DNA of 64,000 nucleotides from an uncultured Oscillospiraceae bacterium (GCA_947631395.1 CANRLF010000012.1:1-64000), one strand, 5' to 3'. Shown: positions 24,889 through 34,166, numbered from the stretch's first letter. Notes: a model not told the origin generated them from the sequence alone. Made by a program: numbers and translations.

Positions 24889-27800
24889 TTACAGGTCGAA
24901 CTTATCCAGGAACCTTGAGAGTATTGTGGCGGCCACGGCCCGATTTGCCACGGTCCCCGGCTCCAGCTTACCGGCGTCGGTGCCGTTCACAAGGCCGTTG
25001 TCGATGGCCCAGATCATGGCGTCCCTGGCCCAGGGGCTCACGTCCTTGGCGTCGGGGTAGCCCGACAGACTGCCGGTGACGGCGGGGCTGTCCATGTACC
25101 TGTACAGCATGGTGACGAACTGCTCCCGGGGCAGATCGGCTCCGGGGTTTGTGCCATCGGAGATGCCCGCGCTGACGGCCCAGTCCATACCGGCCTTGTA
25201 CCACGGGTCGGAGCCGGTGGTGTCAACTCCGCTTAGCCTTGCCAGTATGGTCATCAGCTGGCCGCGGCCCGTTTTCATGTCGGGGTTGAAGTTGCCGTTC
25301 TGATCTCCCAGTATGAGCCCCCTGGAGGACACGGTCTCGACGGCCTCAGCGTACCATTTGCTCCGGCTCACATCGGGGAAGGGGTCGTGGGCCTTGGGCT
25401 CAGCCGCGCCGCACACCGTGCACTTGCCGTTTTTGTAGCTGTGGCCGGTGGCGGGGATCTCGGCGATCGTCTCCTCATGCCCGCAGACGGAGCACACATT
25501 TACGCTTCGCCCGGCCGCGGTGCAGGTGGGGGCGACGTACTCCACACCGTAGGCGTGGGGCGGAAGCTCGCCCTCGACTGTCACGACCACGAGGTCGCCG
25601 CAGACGGAGCATATGTATGTCTCGGTGGCGTGGTGCGCGCAGGTGGCCTCGGAGGTGACCAGTATATCGTTCCCGGGGATGTGTTCGGCCAGCGGCAGGA
25701 CCACGTCCTCTTTGGTGTCGGAAAGGGCCCCGGCGCCCTCAACATAGACGGCGGCGGTGTATATCCCCGTTCCGGTGGTGAGGCACGTGGAGGGCTCCAC
25801 GGTCTTGACAAGCGTCAGATCCGCGGCGAAGGTTTCAACGTGTGAGGGATCGTTCTTGCACCTGAGCGTCACGCAGGCGTAGGGCTCGCCGCCCTCGACC
25901 GTCCACGTCCAGCGGCAGTCGGAGGTGTCCCAGCTGTGCCCCAGGGCCGGTATCACGGTGGGCTTCTCGATTATCTGCCCACAGCCGGAGCACACGGTGC
26001 CGCCCTTAGTGCCCTGAGTGTCGCAGGTGGGAGCCACGTCCTTCATGGCCACGGGCGTGTGGTCGTCGCTCACCATCTTCTGCCCACAGCGGCTGCACTT
26101 CGTCCCGGCGGTGTGTCCGCTGAAATCGTGGCCCAGGGCCAGTATGACCTCCTCGTGGGTTTTCCAGAGGCCGCAGACGGAGCACTTCTCCCCGGCGGTG
26201 TGGCCGTTCTCGGTGCAGGTGGCGGCGACGGCGGGAGTTTTCACAAAGACATGTCCGTCGGTGCACACAAACTCGTGGCAGACCTCGCATTTTCCGGTGG
26301 CGTCAGGGGAGTGGGGGAGCCGTGAGCCCTCCTTGGCGCGTGTATCCACGGTCCCACAGCCGTAATCGCAGGTGGCCTGCTCAATGGCCTCGGTGGCGCA
26401 GGTGGCCGGCGTCACGACCTTGTAGCTGCTGAATTTGTGATCCGGCGCCCCGGCGGTATCCAGCACGGTGGAGGTCACGTCGCAGTACTGGCACTTGGCT
26501 GTTTTCTCAAGGCCCCTGCACGTGGCGGCGCCGTTTACGTATTTTGTAAAGATATGGCCCAGAGCCGGCGTGGTCTCTCCGTCGGAGAGCTCCGCCTCGC
26601 ACCTGGAGCAGTGGGACACGGCCCGATGGCCCTCCTCACCGCAGGTGGCGGCCTTCTCGGGCTCGTCGGTCACCGGCACGTGGCCCAGGGCGGGAACGAC
26701 GTGTGCCTGGCTTACGACCTGCCCGCAGGTGTCGCAGACAAGAGCCTGGGCGTAGCCGTCCTCGGTGCAGGTGGCGGCCTTCTCGGCCTTGCCGGGGACC
26801 TTGCTCACACTGGCGTGAAGGCACGCGTCAGGCACCACGGTGGTCCGGCCGAGCTTCTGATCCTCGTCATGTACGGACTCCGGCACGAAGGTCACGTTCA
26901 GCACGTCGCTGTGCTCAAGGGCCTCGCCGCTGACGGTGAAGGTGTCGCCGTGCACCGCTATGGGCTCGCCGCCCAGTGACACCGTGTCCACCGCAAAGCC
27001 CGCGTCGGGCTTTACGGTAAATGTTTTCTTATCGCCGGAGGCGAGCTTCACGTTGCCGTATTCCCCCACGGCGTCGTGGCCGTCCACGCTCACACTGCCG
27101 TTGCCGTCGGACACGACAACCAGGGTGTTGTCCGCCTCGGCCTTTGAGGACGTCTTTTTCACGGCCACTATCTCAAAGGGCGAGAAGGCGTCGCACATTA
27201 TTACCATGCCGTAGGGCGTGGGGACGATGGTGATCTCCTCCACGCTCAGTATGTGATCCCCGTCCCTGTGACCGGCCTCGCCGTAGTGCTCGCACTTGTT
27301 GTTGGCGTCACAGCGCGTGAAGTGGTATGCCTTCAGCTCCACGTCGCCTTTCCCCAGTGACTCGTATGTCACACCGGCGGGATAGCCCACCTGGACCCTC
27401 AGGGACTCGCCCTTGTTGGGCTTCAGCTTCACCATGGGGCAGATGCGGTTGAAGTTTATCTCGAACACGGAGGAGCCGATCACGTCGGACTCGTCGTAAC
27501 CGTATTTCTTCTCCACCATGCCGTTCAGAGTCTCGTATTCCTCCCGATTGCCGGAGCCCTTGCTCTTATCCTCCACCACCAGCATCAGCCTTCCGTTGAG
27601 CTCGTCGCGCTTTATCTGCTCGTCCAGCTTCTTCAGGGTGTCGGAGTCCGTGCCTCCGGCCACCGCCAGCTCGTGGAGGTCCAGGTTCTCCGGCGCGTCA
27701 AGGAGCGTCGGCTGGCCCCAGAGGTTCCAGTCGATGCCCTGACTGCGGTAGCAGGCCGGGCAAAGGCCGGGCACCGTGCACACGAAGGCGAAGTTGTTGG

Positions 27801-29859
27801 GGAACTTCCCGGACCTGGAGCCCACCACGCCCTCGATGGCGAAGCTGTACTCCGTCACGTCGTCTATCCACTGGTCGGAGGCCCTGAAGTTGAACTCCAC
27901 GCCAGTGATGATACAGCCCTTGTCCACATCGCACCCGCGATCGCCGTGGTTTGCGGCGTTGGGGCAGGCGGATGGGTCGTCGGCGTATTTGTATATCCAC
28001 TTAAAATCGGTGTAGCCGCCGTCCATGTCGACTATGCCGTCCCGGCCGGTGTCAAAGGGCAGCTCCCCGGCTATCTGCACCACCTTGTCCCCGCCGGTGT
28101 GGAGGTCCTGCTGGATGGTGGTGTAGCGGACGCGCACTTCCTGGGCCGCGGCGATGGCCGTGTCGTTCTCAACTCCGCCGGGGGAGGAGTAGGCCGCCGC
28201 CGGGTGGCTCAGGTCGTCGTCAAAGGTGACCACCACCCTGTACTCACTGCCCGCCGTGTGGGAGGAGTTTGGCGCGGGAGTCTGTGTCAGCACATACGGC
28301 GGAGCCTCATAGGAGGAATTGACGTTATAGAGCAAACCAGAGCGGGCCACGATCTCGCTGTCGTCCCCGTGGAAAAATCCCGCCTCAGGGTGACTGGAAA
28401 GCCAGCTCGTGGCGGCGTTGGAGGTCCACTGGCTCCTGTGGTCCGGCTCCCGCGAGGTGACGGCGATCTCCACATACTCGCAGGTGGGCGTGTATATGCG
28501 CAGAGCCCCGCCGTAGTCGCCGAAATACGGGTTGTTCTTTGACACCAGGAACGTGGCGTCGGCGTAGTACCAGTCCTCCATCACATGGGCAGTGCCGTCC
28601 GGGTGATAGTCATACATCTTCACTATGAAATAGAAGCCCTTCTGCCTGGCGTGGGCGGCGTCCATGCCCTTGAAGGTGGCGGAGAACACGCCCGCGGGCA
28701 CCCCCTCCATGGAGGCGCCGGAGGAGTAGTCCACCCTGAGGCCGTTGTCGTCCCCAAAGGCCGTGTCCCCGGAGTAGGAGGAGGTCTCAAGGGTCGGATA
28801 CGAAAACTCGAAGTTGCCCGTGGAAACGAAGCCCGAGGGCACCCAGTGCTCGCCCACTACGTTCTGGCCCACGAGCAGATACGTGTTCGTCTCCTTCTCG
28901 TCGAGGCCGAAGTTGAAGGTCAGATCCCTCTTGCCCTGCCAGTCGGCGGTGAGGGGATCGTCCCAGGTGGCGTCCACCGCGTACCAGTGGTCCAGCCCCC
29001 TGGAGCTTATATTTACGGCGTTCCACATGTGGTCCTCAGGTGTCCCGTCCGTCTGAAGGCCGTGGACGAGCACACACTCTATCCCCAGCCTCGTAAGGCA
29101 CACCTGCATTGTCCTGGCGTATGCCTCGCAGACGCCCTCGTGGGTAACTATGCCGTAAAGCGTCCTTATGTATTTGGCGTTGTCCGCGTCGTGGCACTCG
29201 ATCTCGTACCTGTAATGTATCTTCCTGGTCACCTGGTCGTGGACCGAGGTCACCAGCGCCGCCATCCTGTCGGTCTCTGAATAGGAGCCGTCGGGGTCCG
29301 CGGAGTTCAGGCTCTTCAGGGCCTCCTCGCATATGGCGGTGACGGCCTCGTCCAGGGCCGCGTCCTTCTTCGCCACGTCGCTTATCGTCCGCCCGCCGAG
29401 GAGGTACGTCGCGCCCCTGCCGGGCCCCACCAGCACGTGATAGCCGTCGTTGCCGTGAGTCACGCGGAAGGACAGATACCCCGAGTCTATGTACCACAGC
29501 TCCGAGTGATCCAGATCCAGCGCGTCCTTGGCCGCGCAGAAGTCGTTGAATATGTCCTTGTTGCCCTTGGAGTACGCGACGGCGTCCTCATCGGTTATGA
29601 GCGGCTGTCCGCCGCCCTTGGCCGTAAGCCCCATGAGGTCGATGCTCCTGGTGCCCTCGTAGTAAAGCTCCCTGTCATCGCCCGTGAACTCCCCGAGCAG
29701 CTTATCGTAGATCGCCCTGGCCCTCGTTCCCAGCTGACTGTAAAAATAGTCCGAGTCCGCGGGAACAGGCTCATAGGCCGCCTTCGCCGGCGCGAAGGCC
29801 GTCACTGCGCCAAGCACCATCGCCAGCGCCAGAACAGTACCGATAATTCTTTTTCCCAT
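24889..29859 (-). CDS. SLH-anchored transglutaminase-like surface protein with CxxC repeats (1656 aa)
   Basis: A secreted wall protein. Signal peptide at residues 1-28. A transglutaminase-like (papain-fold) domain lies around 200-305 with a full triad: Cys244 in GVCEAYA, His277 in DHMWN, Asp296 in DATWDDP. A large central region of beta-rich sequence follows, then about 400 residues (roughly 1065-1480) of repeating Cys-x-x-Cys units separated by ALGH or GHxF strings, likely small zinc- or disulfide-stabilised modules. Three SLH domains (about 1490-1656) close it. The ATG at 29859 follows GAGGG and opens the signal peptide. A perfect consensus promoter lies upstream, suggesting abundant expression. 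It may act on or cross-link proteins at the surface, or be a protease-like relative. Confidence 0.88.
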   Translation of the reverse strand: MGKRIIGTVLALAMVLGAVTAFAPAKAAYEPVPADSDYFYSQLGTRARAIYDKLLGEFTGDDRELYYEGTRSIDLMGLTAKGGGQPLITDEDAVAYSKGNKDIFNDFCAAKDALDLDHSELWYIDSGYLSFRVTHGNDGYHVLVGPGRGATYLLGGRTISDVAKKDAALDEAVTAICEEALKSLNSADPDGSYSETDRMAALVTSVHDQVTRKIHYRYEIECHDADNAKYIRTLYGIVTHEGVCEAYARTMQVCLTRLGIECVLVHGLQTDGTPEDHMWNAVNISSRGLDHWYAVDATWDDPLTADWQGKRDLTFNFGLDEKETNTYLLVGQNVVGEHWVPSGFVSTGNFEFSYPTLETSSYSGDTAFGDDNGLRVDYSSGASMEGVPAGVFSATFKGMDAAHARQKGFYFIVKMYDYHPDGTAHVMEDWYYADATFLVSKNNPYFGDYGGALRIYTPTCEYVEIAVTSREPDHRSQWTSNAATSWLSSHPEAGFFHGDDSEIVARSGLLYNVNSSYEAPPYVLTQTPAPNSSHTAGSEYRVVVTFDDDLSHPAAAYSSPGGVENDTAIAAAQEVRVRYTTIQQDLHTGGDKVVQIAGELPFDTGRDGIVDMDGGYTDFKWIYKYADDPSACPNAANHGDRGCDVDKGCIITGVEFNFRASDQWIDDVTEYSFAIEGVVGSRSGKFPNNFAFVCTVPGLCPACYRSQGIDWNLWGQPTLLDAPENLDLHELAVAGGTDSDTLKKLDEQIKRDELNGRLMLVVEDKSKGSGNREEYETLNGMVEKKYGYDESDVIGSSVFEINFNRICPMVKLKPNKGESLRVQVGYPAGVTYESLGKGDVELKAYHFTRCDANNKCEHYGEAGHRDGDHILSVEEITIVPTPYGMVIMCDAFSPFEIVAVKKTSSKAEADNTLVVVSDGNGSVSVDGHDAVGEYGNVKLASGDKKTFTVKPDAGFAVDTVSLGGEPIAVHGDTFTVSGEALEHSDVLNVTFVPESVHDEDQKLGRTTVVPDACLHASVSKVPGKAEKAATCTEDGYAQALVCDTCGQVVSQAHVVPALGHVPVTDEPEKAATCGEEGHRAVSHCSRCEAELSDGETTPALGHIFTKYVNGAATCRGLEKTAKCQYCDVTSTVLDTAGAPDHKFSSYKVVTPATCATEAIEQATCDYGCGTVDTRAKEGSRLPHSPDATGKCEVCHEFVCTDGHVFVKTPAVAATCTENGHTAGEKCSVCGLWKTHEEVILALGHDFSGHTAGTKCSRCGQKMVSDDHTPVAMKDVAPTCDTQGTKGGTVCSGCGQIIEKPTVIPALGHSWDTSDCRWTWTVEGGEPYACVTLRCKNDPSHVETFAADLTLVKTVEPSTCLTTGTGIYTAAVYVEGAGALSDTKEDVVLPLAEHIPGNDILVTSEATCAHHATETYICSVCGDLVVVTVEGELPPHAYGVEYVAPTCTAAGRSVNVCSVCGHEETIAEIPATGHSYKNGKCTVCGAAEPKAHDPFPDVSRSKWYAEAVETVSSRGLILGDQNGNFNPDMKTGRGQLMTILARLSGVDTTGSDPWYKAGMDWAVSAGISDGTNPGADLPREQFVTMLYRYMDSPAVTGSLSGYPDAKDVSPWARDAMIWAIDNGLVNGTDAGKLEPGTVANRAVAATILSRFLDKFDL

Positions 29860-29961
29860 AATGTTATCCCTCACTTTTCAGGGCGTGATCGGTCACACCA
29901 GGTTGTGCGGCGGCATTGCCCAATCGCAAAAAGCCACAACATGTTTGGTTGACGTAATTAA

Positions 29962-29990
29962 ATTATAGGATACTTACAGGAGATTGTCAA
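29962..29990 (-). promoter_or_regulatory. Perfect consensus promoter of SLH/transglutaminase gene
   Basis: On the minus strand, TTGACA (29985-29990), exactly 17 bases, then TATAAT (29962-29967). Both hexamers are perfect. The leader before the start at 29859 is about 95 bases. Confidence 0.85.
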
Positions 29991-30084
29991 GAAATAAACA
30001 ATCAGGAAATCATTAATATTTTCGTAATATTTTCCCGCCCAACATCACCCATAAATCTCCCCAGCTTGTAAAAACAATTAGATA

Positions 30085-30115
30085 TTTTTTCCGAGGACAT
30101 GCGCCTCGGAAAAAA
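30085..30115. repeat. 12-bp inverted repeat with T/A ends
   Basis: TTTTTTCCGAGG (30085-30096) and CCTCGGAAAAAA (30104-30115) flank a 7-base loop. The U-rich arms make it a possible terminator in either direction, lying between the C39 gene and the next minus-strand promoter. Confidence 0.6.
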
Positions 30116-30172
30116 TCCCTTTTGTTTTGCGGAGTGTGCGGCCCTTCGGGCCGTGCGCGGAGCAAAACAGCA

Positions 30173-30212
30173 GGACCCGGGATTTGAAATTCTAATTTCA
30201 AATCCCGGGTCC
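30173..30212. terminator. 18-bp perfect hairpin after C39 peptidase gene
   Basis: Arms at 30173-30190 and 30195-30212 around TCTA. It resembles the terminator at 17094-17133 in sequence and layout. The T-run is weak, so it may act as an mRNA 3' end stabiliser as well as a terminator. Confidence 0.6.
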
Positions 30213-30241
30213 GCACGTATCCCCCCTGTCTGAAAAGGCCT

Positions 30242-31087
30242 TCAGGCCTTTTCAGACAATAGCGCCCATATATCCTTTATCTGCGGCCTCAGGGCCTCGT
30301 AGGTCCAGGTCCTGGCCGTATTTTTCGGGTCGTTGGGGTCCCGGATGACGTAGCCGCCGTTTTTCCGGCCGATAAGGAGGATGAAGTGGCCGGAGTCGGT
30401 GAAATCCCCGGGGCCCAGCACCAGCGCCACAAGGCCGCCCGTGTCAAGGGTCGAGTCTATAAGCGACTTCTCCAGCGGAAGCTCCCGGGAGCTCACCCCC
30501 AGCCCCCGGGCCCCGTCGGTAAAAAGGGCCCACGCGGTGCCCTTGCCGTCGTAGCAGTAGCCGTTCTCCTCGGCGTACCTGGCCACAAAAAGCGGGTTTA
30601 AGTCCCTGTTCCCGGTGAGGTACATCGCCGCCATGCTCATGCACGTGGGCCCACAGCCCGAAAGCCCGAAGAGGTTCCCGGCGTACCTGGCGTAGCCCCA
30701 CCGTTCGTCCCACTGGTGAAGGTCCGGTACGGTGGACAGATCAAGCCCGGAGAGGTCTATGTCCTCCGGCTCCGGCTCGTCGTGGGGGTCGAGACACCCC
30801 AGGGCGAAGTCCCTGGCCTCGGGTATCCGGTCATATAGCTTCCTGGGCTGCTCAGGCAGCTCCTCCGGCGAGTGGCCGGAGCTCACAGGCGCGTCGCCGA
30901 CCGGCCCGGCCTCGCCGCCCTCGTCCGCAGTCCCGGAGTCAGTGGCGGAAACGGCGGAGGAGTATATTATAGGCTCCCTCGGCTTATCGCCGGAGGAGGC
31001 CAGCGCCAGCAGCCACACCAGCGCGAATATACCCACCCCGCCGAATAAAACGGCGGGAACATTGCTCTTCCTTCTTCTCCCGTGCAT
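30242..31087 (-). CDS. Membrane-anchored C39-family cysteine peptidase (281 aa)
   Basis: An N-terminal positive stretch (MHGRRRKS) and one membrane helix (about residues 11-31) are followed by an acidic low-complexity linker (about 35-115) and a papain-fold C39-like domain. The catalytic residues are visible: Cys145 in GLSGCGPTC, His234 in SGHFILL and Asp250 in IRDPND. The oxyanion glutamine may be in LHQWDERWG. The domain should face outward. C39 domains usually cut leader peptides at GG sites when attached to ABC transporters, but this stand-alone, wall-side form more likely processes peptides or wall proteins. It lies downstream of a two-component system and carries a promoter motif shared with the response regulator. 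Confidence 0.85.
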   Translation of the reverse strand: MHGRRRKSNVPAVLFGGVGIFALVWLLALASSGDKPREPIIYSSAVSATDSGTADEGGEAGPVGDAPVSSGHSPEELPEQPRKLYDRIPEARDFALGCLDPHDEPEPEDIDLSGLDLSTVPDLHQWDERWGYARYAGNLFGLSGCGPTCMSMAAMYLTGNRDLNPLFVARYAEENGYCYDGKGTAWALFTDGARGLGVSSRELPLEKSLIDSTLDTGGLVALVLGPGDFTDSGHFILLIGRKNGGYVIRDPNDPKNTARTWTYEALRPQIKDIWALLSEKA

Positions 31088-31151
31088 GAAAAAACCTCCC
31101 CTGTGCTTTTGCGAGCATAATAGGGGAGGAATGTATAAAAACTGACAAGGG

Positions 31152-31169
31152 GATGTATCAAAACTGCAT
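31152..31169. promoter_or_regulatory. Candidate response-regulator box upstream of C39 gene
   Basis: GATGTATCAAAACTGCAT matches the site at 34116-34133 upstream of the response regulator at 16 of 18 positions, the only differences being the central AA/TT. A possible -35 (TTGATA, minus strand) lies inside it, with TTATAC 17 bases further on. Confidence 0.55.
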
Positions 31170-31172
31170 AGA

Positions 31173-32021
31173 TCACATATTTACGCTTATGTGCAAAGCG
31201 TAGGTAAATCCCTCGTGCTCCACACTGCGTATGGACACCGGCATGGAGTAGTATGTGTTGTCGTAGGGGATTATGGCCGAGACGGACTGGGGCGAGGTGA
31301 CTGAGACGTCGCTGTACTGTATATCCAGCGGGGAGAGGATCTGAGAGATCAGGCTCAGGTACCCCGCCATGAACTTTTCGTCGGTGACCTTGCCGTTCTC
31401 TTTGTCGGTCATCGGCCAGGAGCTCACCGAGCCCTCGCCGGAGCTCTGATCGTTGCCGGTGACGCCCGCCCCGGACAGCGCGGCCTTCCCGTGGGGATAG
31501 GAGATCTGCCTGAAGGCGAGACAGCTGCCGCCTTCGTCGTCGAATATGACCGTCACATCCCGGGAGTCCGAGGTGTACACGGCGGTCCAGGTCAGCAACG
31601 CGCTGTTGTCCGCGGCCACCCGCAGCTGCGGGGTCAGGCTCACCTCAAATTCCGATACGCTCTTATCCATAAGTGACATGCCCCTGACAAGGGCGCTCGC
31701 GTGTTCCCGGGCCTCCTCCTCCGTGAGGCTCCTGCCTGAGGCCAGATACACCTCCGTGGCCCCCGGGTCGCCGACGAGCGCCAGCCGTTGCGCCATGCTG
31801 AGATTTGATAGTAAGCTCAGCTGTACCTCGTCCGCCGGGAGGATGTCGTCGGAGCGGGCCAGGGTCCTGTCCCTGGCCGCCAGGACTATCCCGGGCAGGA
31901 AGAAGCTCGCCACGCACAAAAGCGCCGTGACGGTATAGACGATGATGGCTGTCCTGCTCCGGCGAAGGCCGGAGAAAATTCGCCCGACCGGCCCCGGGCC
32001 GGAGCGTTCCTTATCCCTCAT
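31173..32021 (-). CDS. Membrane-anchored protein encoded with two-component system (282 aa)
   Basis: One membrane helix near the N terminus (about residues 24-48) and an extracytoplasmic region of about 230 residues that I cannot assign to a family. The outer part is mixed polar and beta-rich, with a Ser/Gly-rich stretch around residues 185-205. Its ATG lies 11 bases inside the histidine kinase gene, with GGAGGG seven bases upstream, so it is translationally coupled to the kinase. That makes it a likely accessory of the sensor, for example a signal-binding or inhibitory partner (inference). Confidence 0.75.
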   Translation of the reverse strand: MRDKERSGPGPVGRIFSGLRRSRTAIIVYTVTALLCVASFFLPGIVLAARDRTLARSDDILPADEVQLSLLSNLSMAQRLALVGDPGATEVYLASGRSLTEEEAREHASALVRGMSLMDKSVSEFEVSLTPQLRVAADNSALLTWTAVYTSDSRDVTVIFDDEGGSCLAFRQISYPHGKAALSGAGVTGNDQSSGEGSVSSWPMTDKENGKVTDEKFMAGYLSLISQILSPLDIQYSDVSVTSPQSVSAIIPYDNTYYSMPVSIRSVEHEGFTYALHISVNM

Positions 32022-33414
32022 CCGCTATCCCTCCGTTCAGTATTGCCGTTATGCTTGTGCCGCGGCCCTCCACGGACCGTATCTCGAGCTTCCCGGAGTG
32101 TAGCGCCGCTATCTCGTTGCAGAGCGCCAGCCCCAGCCCCGCGCCGCCCTGGGCCCTGGAGCGCGACTTGTCCACCCGGTAGAAGGCCTCGGTTATCTTC
32201 GCAAGCTCCGTCTCGGGTATGCCCCTTCCGTTGTCGGTGACGGATATGGCACAGCCCGTGTCCGTCATCTCGGAGGAGATGAATATGGCCCCGCCGGAGT
32301 CCATGGCCTTCCTTGCGTTGTCCACAAGGTTTATTATTAGTGATTTCACAAGATCCGGCTCCAAAAGGCACCGGCCGTCCGCCGCCCGGTAGCGCAGAGT
32401 AATGTCGTAGCCCTGGAGCTGAGGCCGCATCACCCGGACTATCCCCGCGACGATGGCGGCGGGGGAGGCAACCTTCAGCTCAAAGTCCCTCTTTTTCAGT
32501 ATGAGCAGGTCAAGCAGCTTTATGGACAGGCTCTCGAGCCTCCTGCCCTCGGAGAATATGTAGTTCGCGGCCTCCTGCTCCTCCTCCTGGGTGAGCATCC
32601 GCCGCCTTATAAGGTCCGCGTAGCCTATTATGCTCGTCATCGGGGTTTTCAGCTCGTGGGCGAAGGAGCCCATGAACTCCGTCTGCCGCCGGACGGAGTC
32701 CTGGAGCTCCGCGATGTTCTCCTCCAGCTTGTCCGCCATGGCGTTGAACTCCCCCGCCAGCGTCTCGAGCTCGTCGCCGCTTGTCACGTTGGCGCGGCTG
32801 GAAAGGTCCCCCTGGGCTATCTTCCTTGAGGTCCTGGCAAGCCGCGTCAGGGGCCTGGTCAACAGCGCCGCCATGAGCCATGAGCCGGCGGCGCCGATCA
32901 ATATCGTCAGCCCCAGCAGCCGCCGGTAGGTCGAAAGCTGAGACTCGCGAAGGGCGTATATGTCCGATATGTCCGTCAGTATATAGACCGACAGAGTCTG
33001 GCTGTTCACGTTCACCCGGCCGGACACCTGCAGGTACTGGCTCTCCTCCCCGGTCCAGTATGTCACCGAGCACTCCCCGGGCCTGGTGGCGACGGTATCC
33101 GGCTTTATGCCCTCCGGCACGTCGCCGGAGGCGTATACCGGCGAGCCGTCCGTGTACAGGAACACTCCGTCCCACAGCGCCCCGCCCCCCAGGGACCTGA
33201 GGGCCGAGACTATGTCATCCAGCCCTGACTGCGTGGATATGGAGTTTACGAGCTGAAGCGTGTTCTGCACCGTGTTATAAGAGCCCAGGGCCGACTGCCG
33301 CTCGCTCTGGAGCATTGCGTCAAAGGACGCCGAGACGAGCAAGCTCCCGCATATGCCGAAGATGATCGCCAGAAGCGCCACCGTCCCCAGGGTCAGCTTG
33401 ACCCGGAGCTTCAT
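32011..33414 (-). CDS. Sensor histidine kinase (467 aa)
   Basis: Two membrane helices (about 7-27 and 163-186) bracket an extracytoplasmic sensor of about 130 residues. A HAMP linker follows, then a HisKA domain with the phospho-histidine in FAHELKTPMTSIIGY, and a HATPase domain with N-box NLVDNARKAM, G1 DNGRGIP and G2 GGAGLGLAL. All catalytic motifs are intact. The start codon overlaps the stop of the response regulator gene, and its end overlaps the membrane protein gene. Its signal is unknown. The neighbouring peptidase and SLH proteins suggest an envelope cue. Confidence 0.93.
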   Translation of the reverse strand: MKLRVKLTLGTVALLAIIFGICGSLLVSASFDAMLQSERQSALGSYNTVQNTLQLVNSISTQSGLDDIVSALRSLGGGALWDGVFLYTDGSPVYASGDVPEGIKPDTVATRPGECSVTYWTGEESQYLQVSGRVNVNSQTLSVYILTDISDIYALRESQLSTYRRLLGLTILIGAAGSWLMAALLTRPLTRLARTSRKIAQGDLSSRANVTSGDELETLAGEFNAMADKLEENIAELQDSVRRQTEFMGSFAHELKTPMTSIIGYADLIRRRMLTQEEEQEAANYIFSEGRRLESLSIKLLDLLILKKRDFELKVASPAAIVAGIVRVMRPQLQGYDITLRYRAADGRCLLEPDLVKSLIINLVDNARKAMDSGGAIFISSEMTDTGCAISVTDNGRGIPETELAKITEAFYRVDKSRSRAQGGAGLGLALCNEIAALHSGKLEIRSVEGRGTSITAILNGGIADEG

Positions 33415-34070
33415 GTCCCGGCCTCCAATCGGTAGCCCACCTTGTGGACTGACACCAGCTTGTCCTCCCAGCCCACCTTGCGCCGCAGTCTCTGGATGTG
33501 CAGGTCCACCGTGCGGCTCCCCACGTTGTAGTCCCCGCCCCAGACCCGCTCATATATGGTCTCCCGGTATAGGGCCGCCCCGGGGTTCCGGGCGAAGAGA
33601 AGGAGCAGGTTGTACTCCTTGTTCGTCAGCGGTATCTCCTCGCCGTCCCTGGTGACCCGCATGGACCTTGTGTCGATTGACAGCCCCGCGATCTCAATGA
33701 CGCTGGCCAGCTTATTGTACCGGCGCAGGACCACCTCCACCCGGGCCAGGAGCTCCACTATCTCAAAGGGCTTAACTATGTAGTCCTCCGCGCCTATTTT
33801 AAGGCCGTGCACCCTGTCGGATATGTCCCCCTTGGCGGTGAGGAATATGACCGGCACCCCCAGGGGGCGGATGTAGTCCATCAGCTCAAAGCCCGTCGCC
33901 CCGGGCAGCATTATGTCCAGCAAAATGAGGTCAAAGGTCTCCTTCTCCAGTATATCCGCCGCCTCCAGCCCGTCGTAGGCGCACACGCAGTTGTAGCCGG
34001 CCTTTGTAAGGCTCATTTTTATAAGCGTGGCGATGGGCCGCTCGTCATCCACTATCAGTATCCGCACCAT
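33411..34070 (-). CDS. OmpR/PhoB-family response regulator (219 aa)
   Basis: A receiver domain (ILIVDDERP, acidic pair Asp8/Asp9, phospho-acceptor Asp52 in LLDIMLPG, Thr78 and Lys100 in VKPFE) is joined to a winged-helix DNA-binding domain (EIPLTNKEYNLLLLF, then VDLHIQRLRRKVG). The ATG at 34070 gives the standard N terminus. GAGGGAG lies somewhat far upstream. It overlaps the kinase gene by four bases. An 18-bp motif in its own upstream region recurs before the C39 peptidase gene, suggesting autoregulation and control of that gene. Confidence 0.92.
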   Translation of the reverse strand: MVRILIVDDERPIATLIKMSLTKAGYNCVCAYDGLEAADILEKETFDLILLDIMLPGATGFELMDYIRPLGVPVIFLTAKGDISDRVHGLKIGAEDYIVKPFEIVELLARVEVVLRRYNKLASVIEIAGLSIDTRSMRVTRDGEEIPLTNKEYNLLLLFARNPGAALYRETIYERVWGGDYNVGSRTVDLHIQRLRRKVGWEDKLVSVHKVGYRLEAGT

Positions 34071-34115
34071 TTCAAGACACACTCCCTCACTTTAATGCCC
34101 ATATATTACATCAAA

Positions 34116-34134
34116 GATGTATCAATTCTGCATC
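34116..34134. promoter_or_regulatory. Candidate response-regulator box upstream of regulator gene
   Basis: GATGTATCAATTCTGCATC, between the divergent response regulator and HAD genes, is nearly identical to 31152-31169. The flanking sequence repeats related GATGTAAT elements (34107-34121 region and 34154-34160). Confidence 0.55.
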
Positions 34135-34137
34135 ATC

Positions 34138-34166
34138 TTGTAATTTTATGAAAGATGTAATACAAT
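34138..34166 (+). promoter_or_regulatory. Promoter of HAD hydrolase gene
   Basis: TTGTAA (34138-34143), 17-base spacer, TACAAT (34161-34166), reading toward the gene at 34205 and directly next to the candidate regulator box. Confidence 0.65.
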
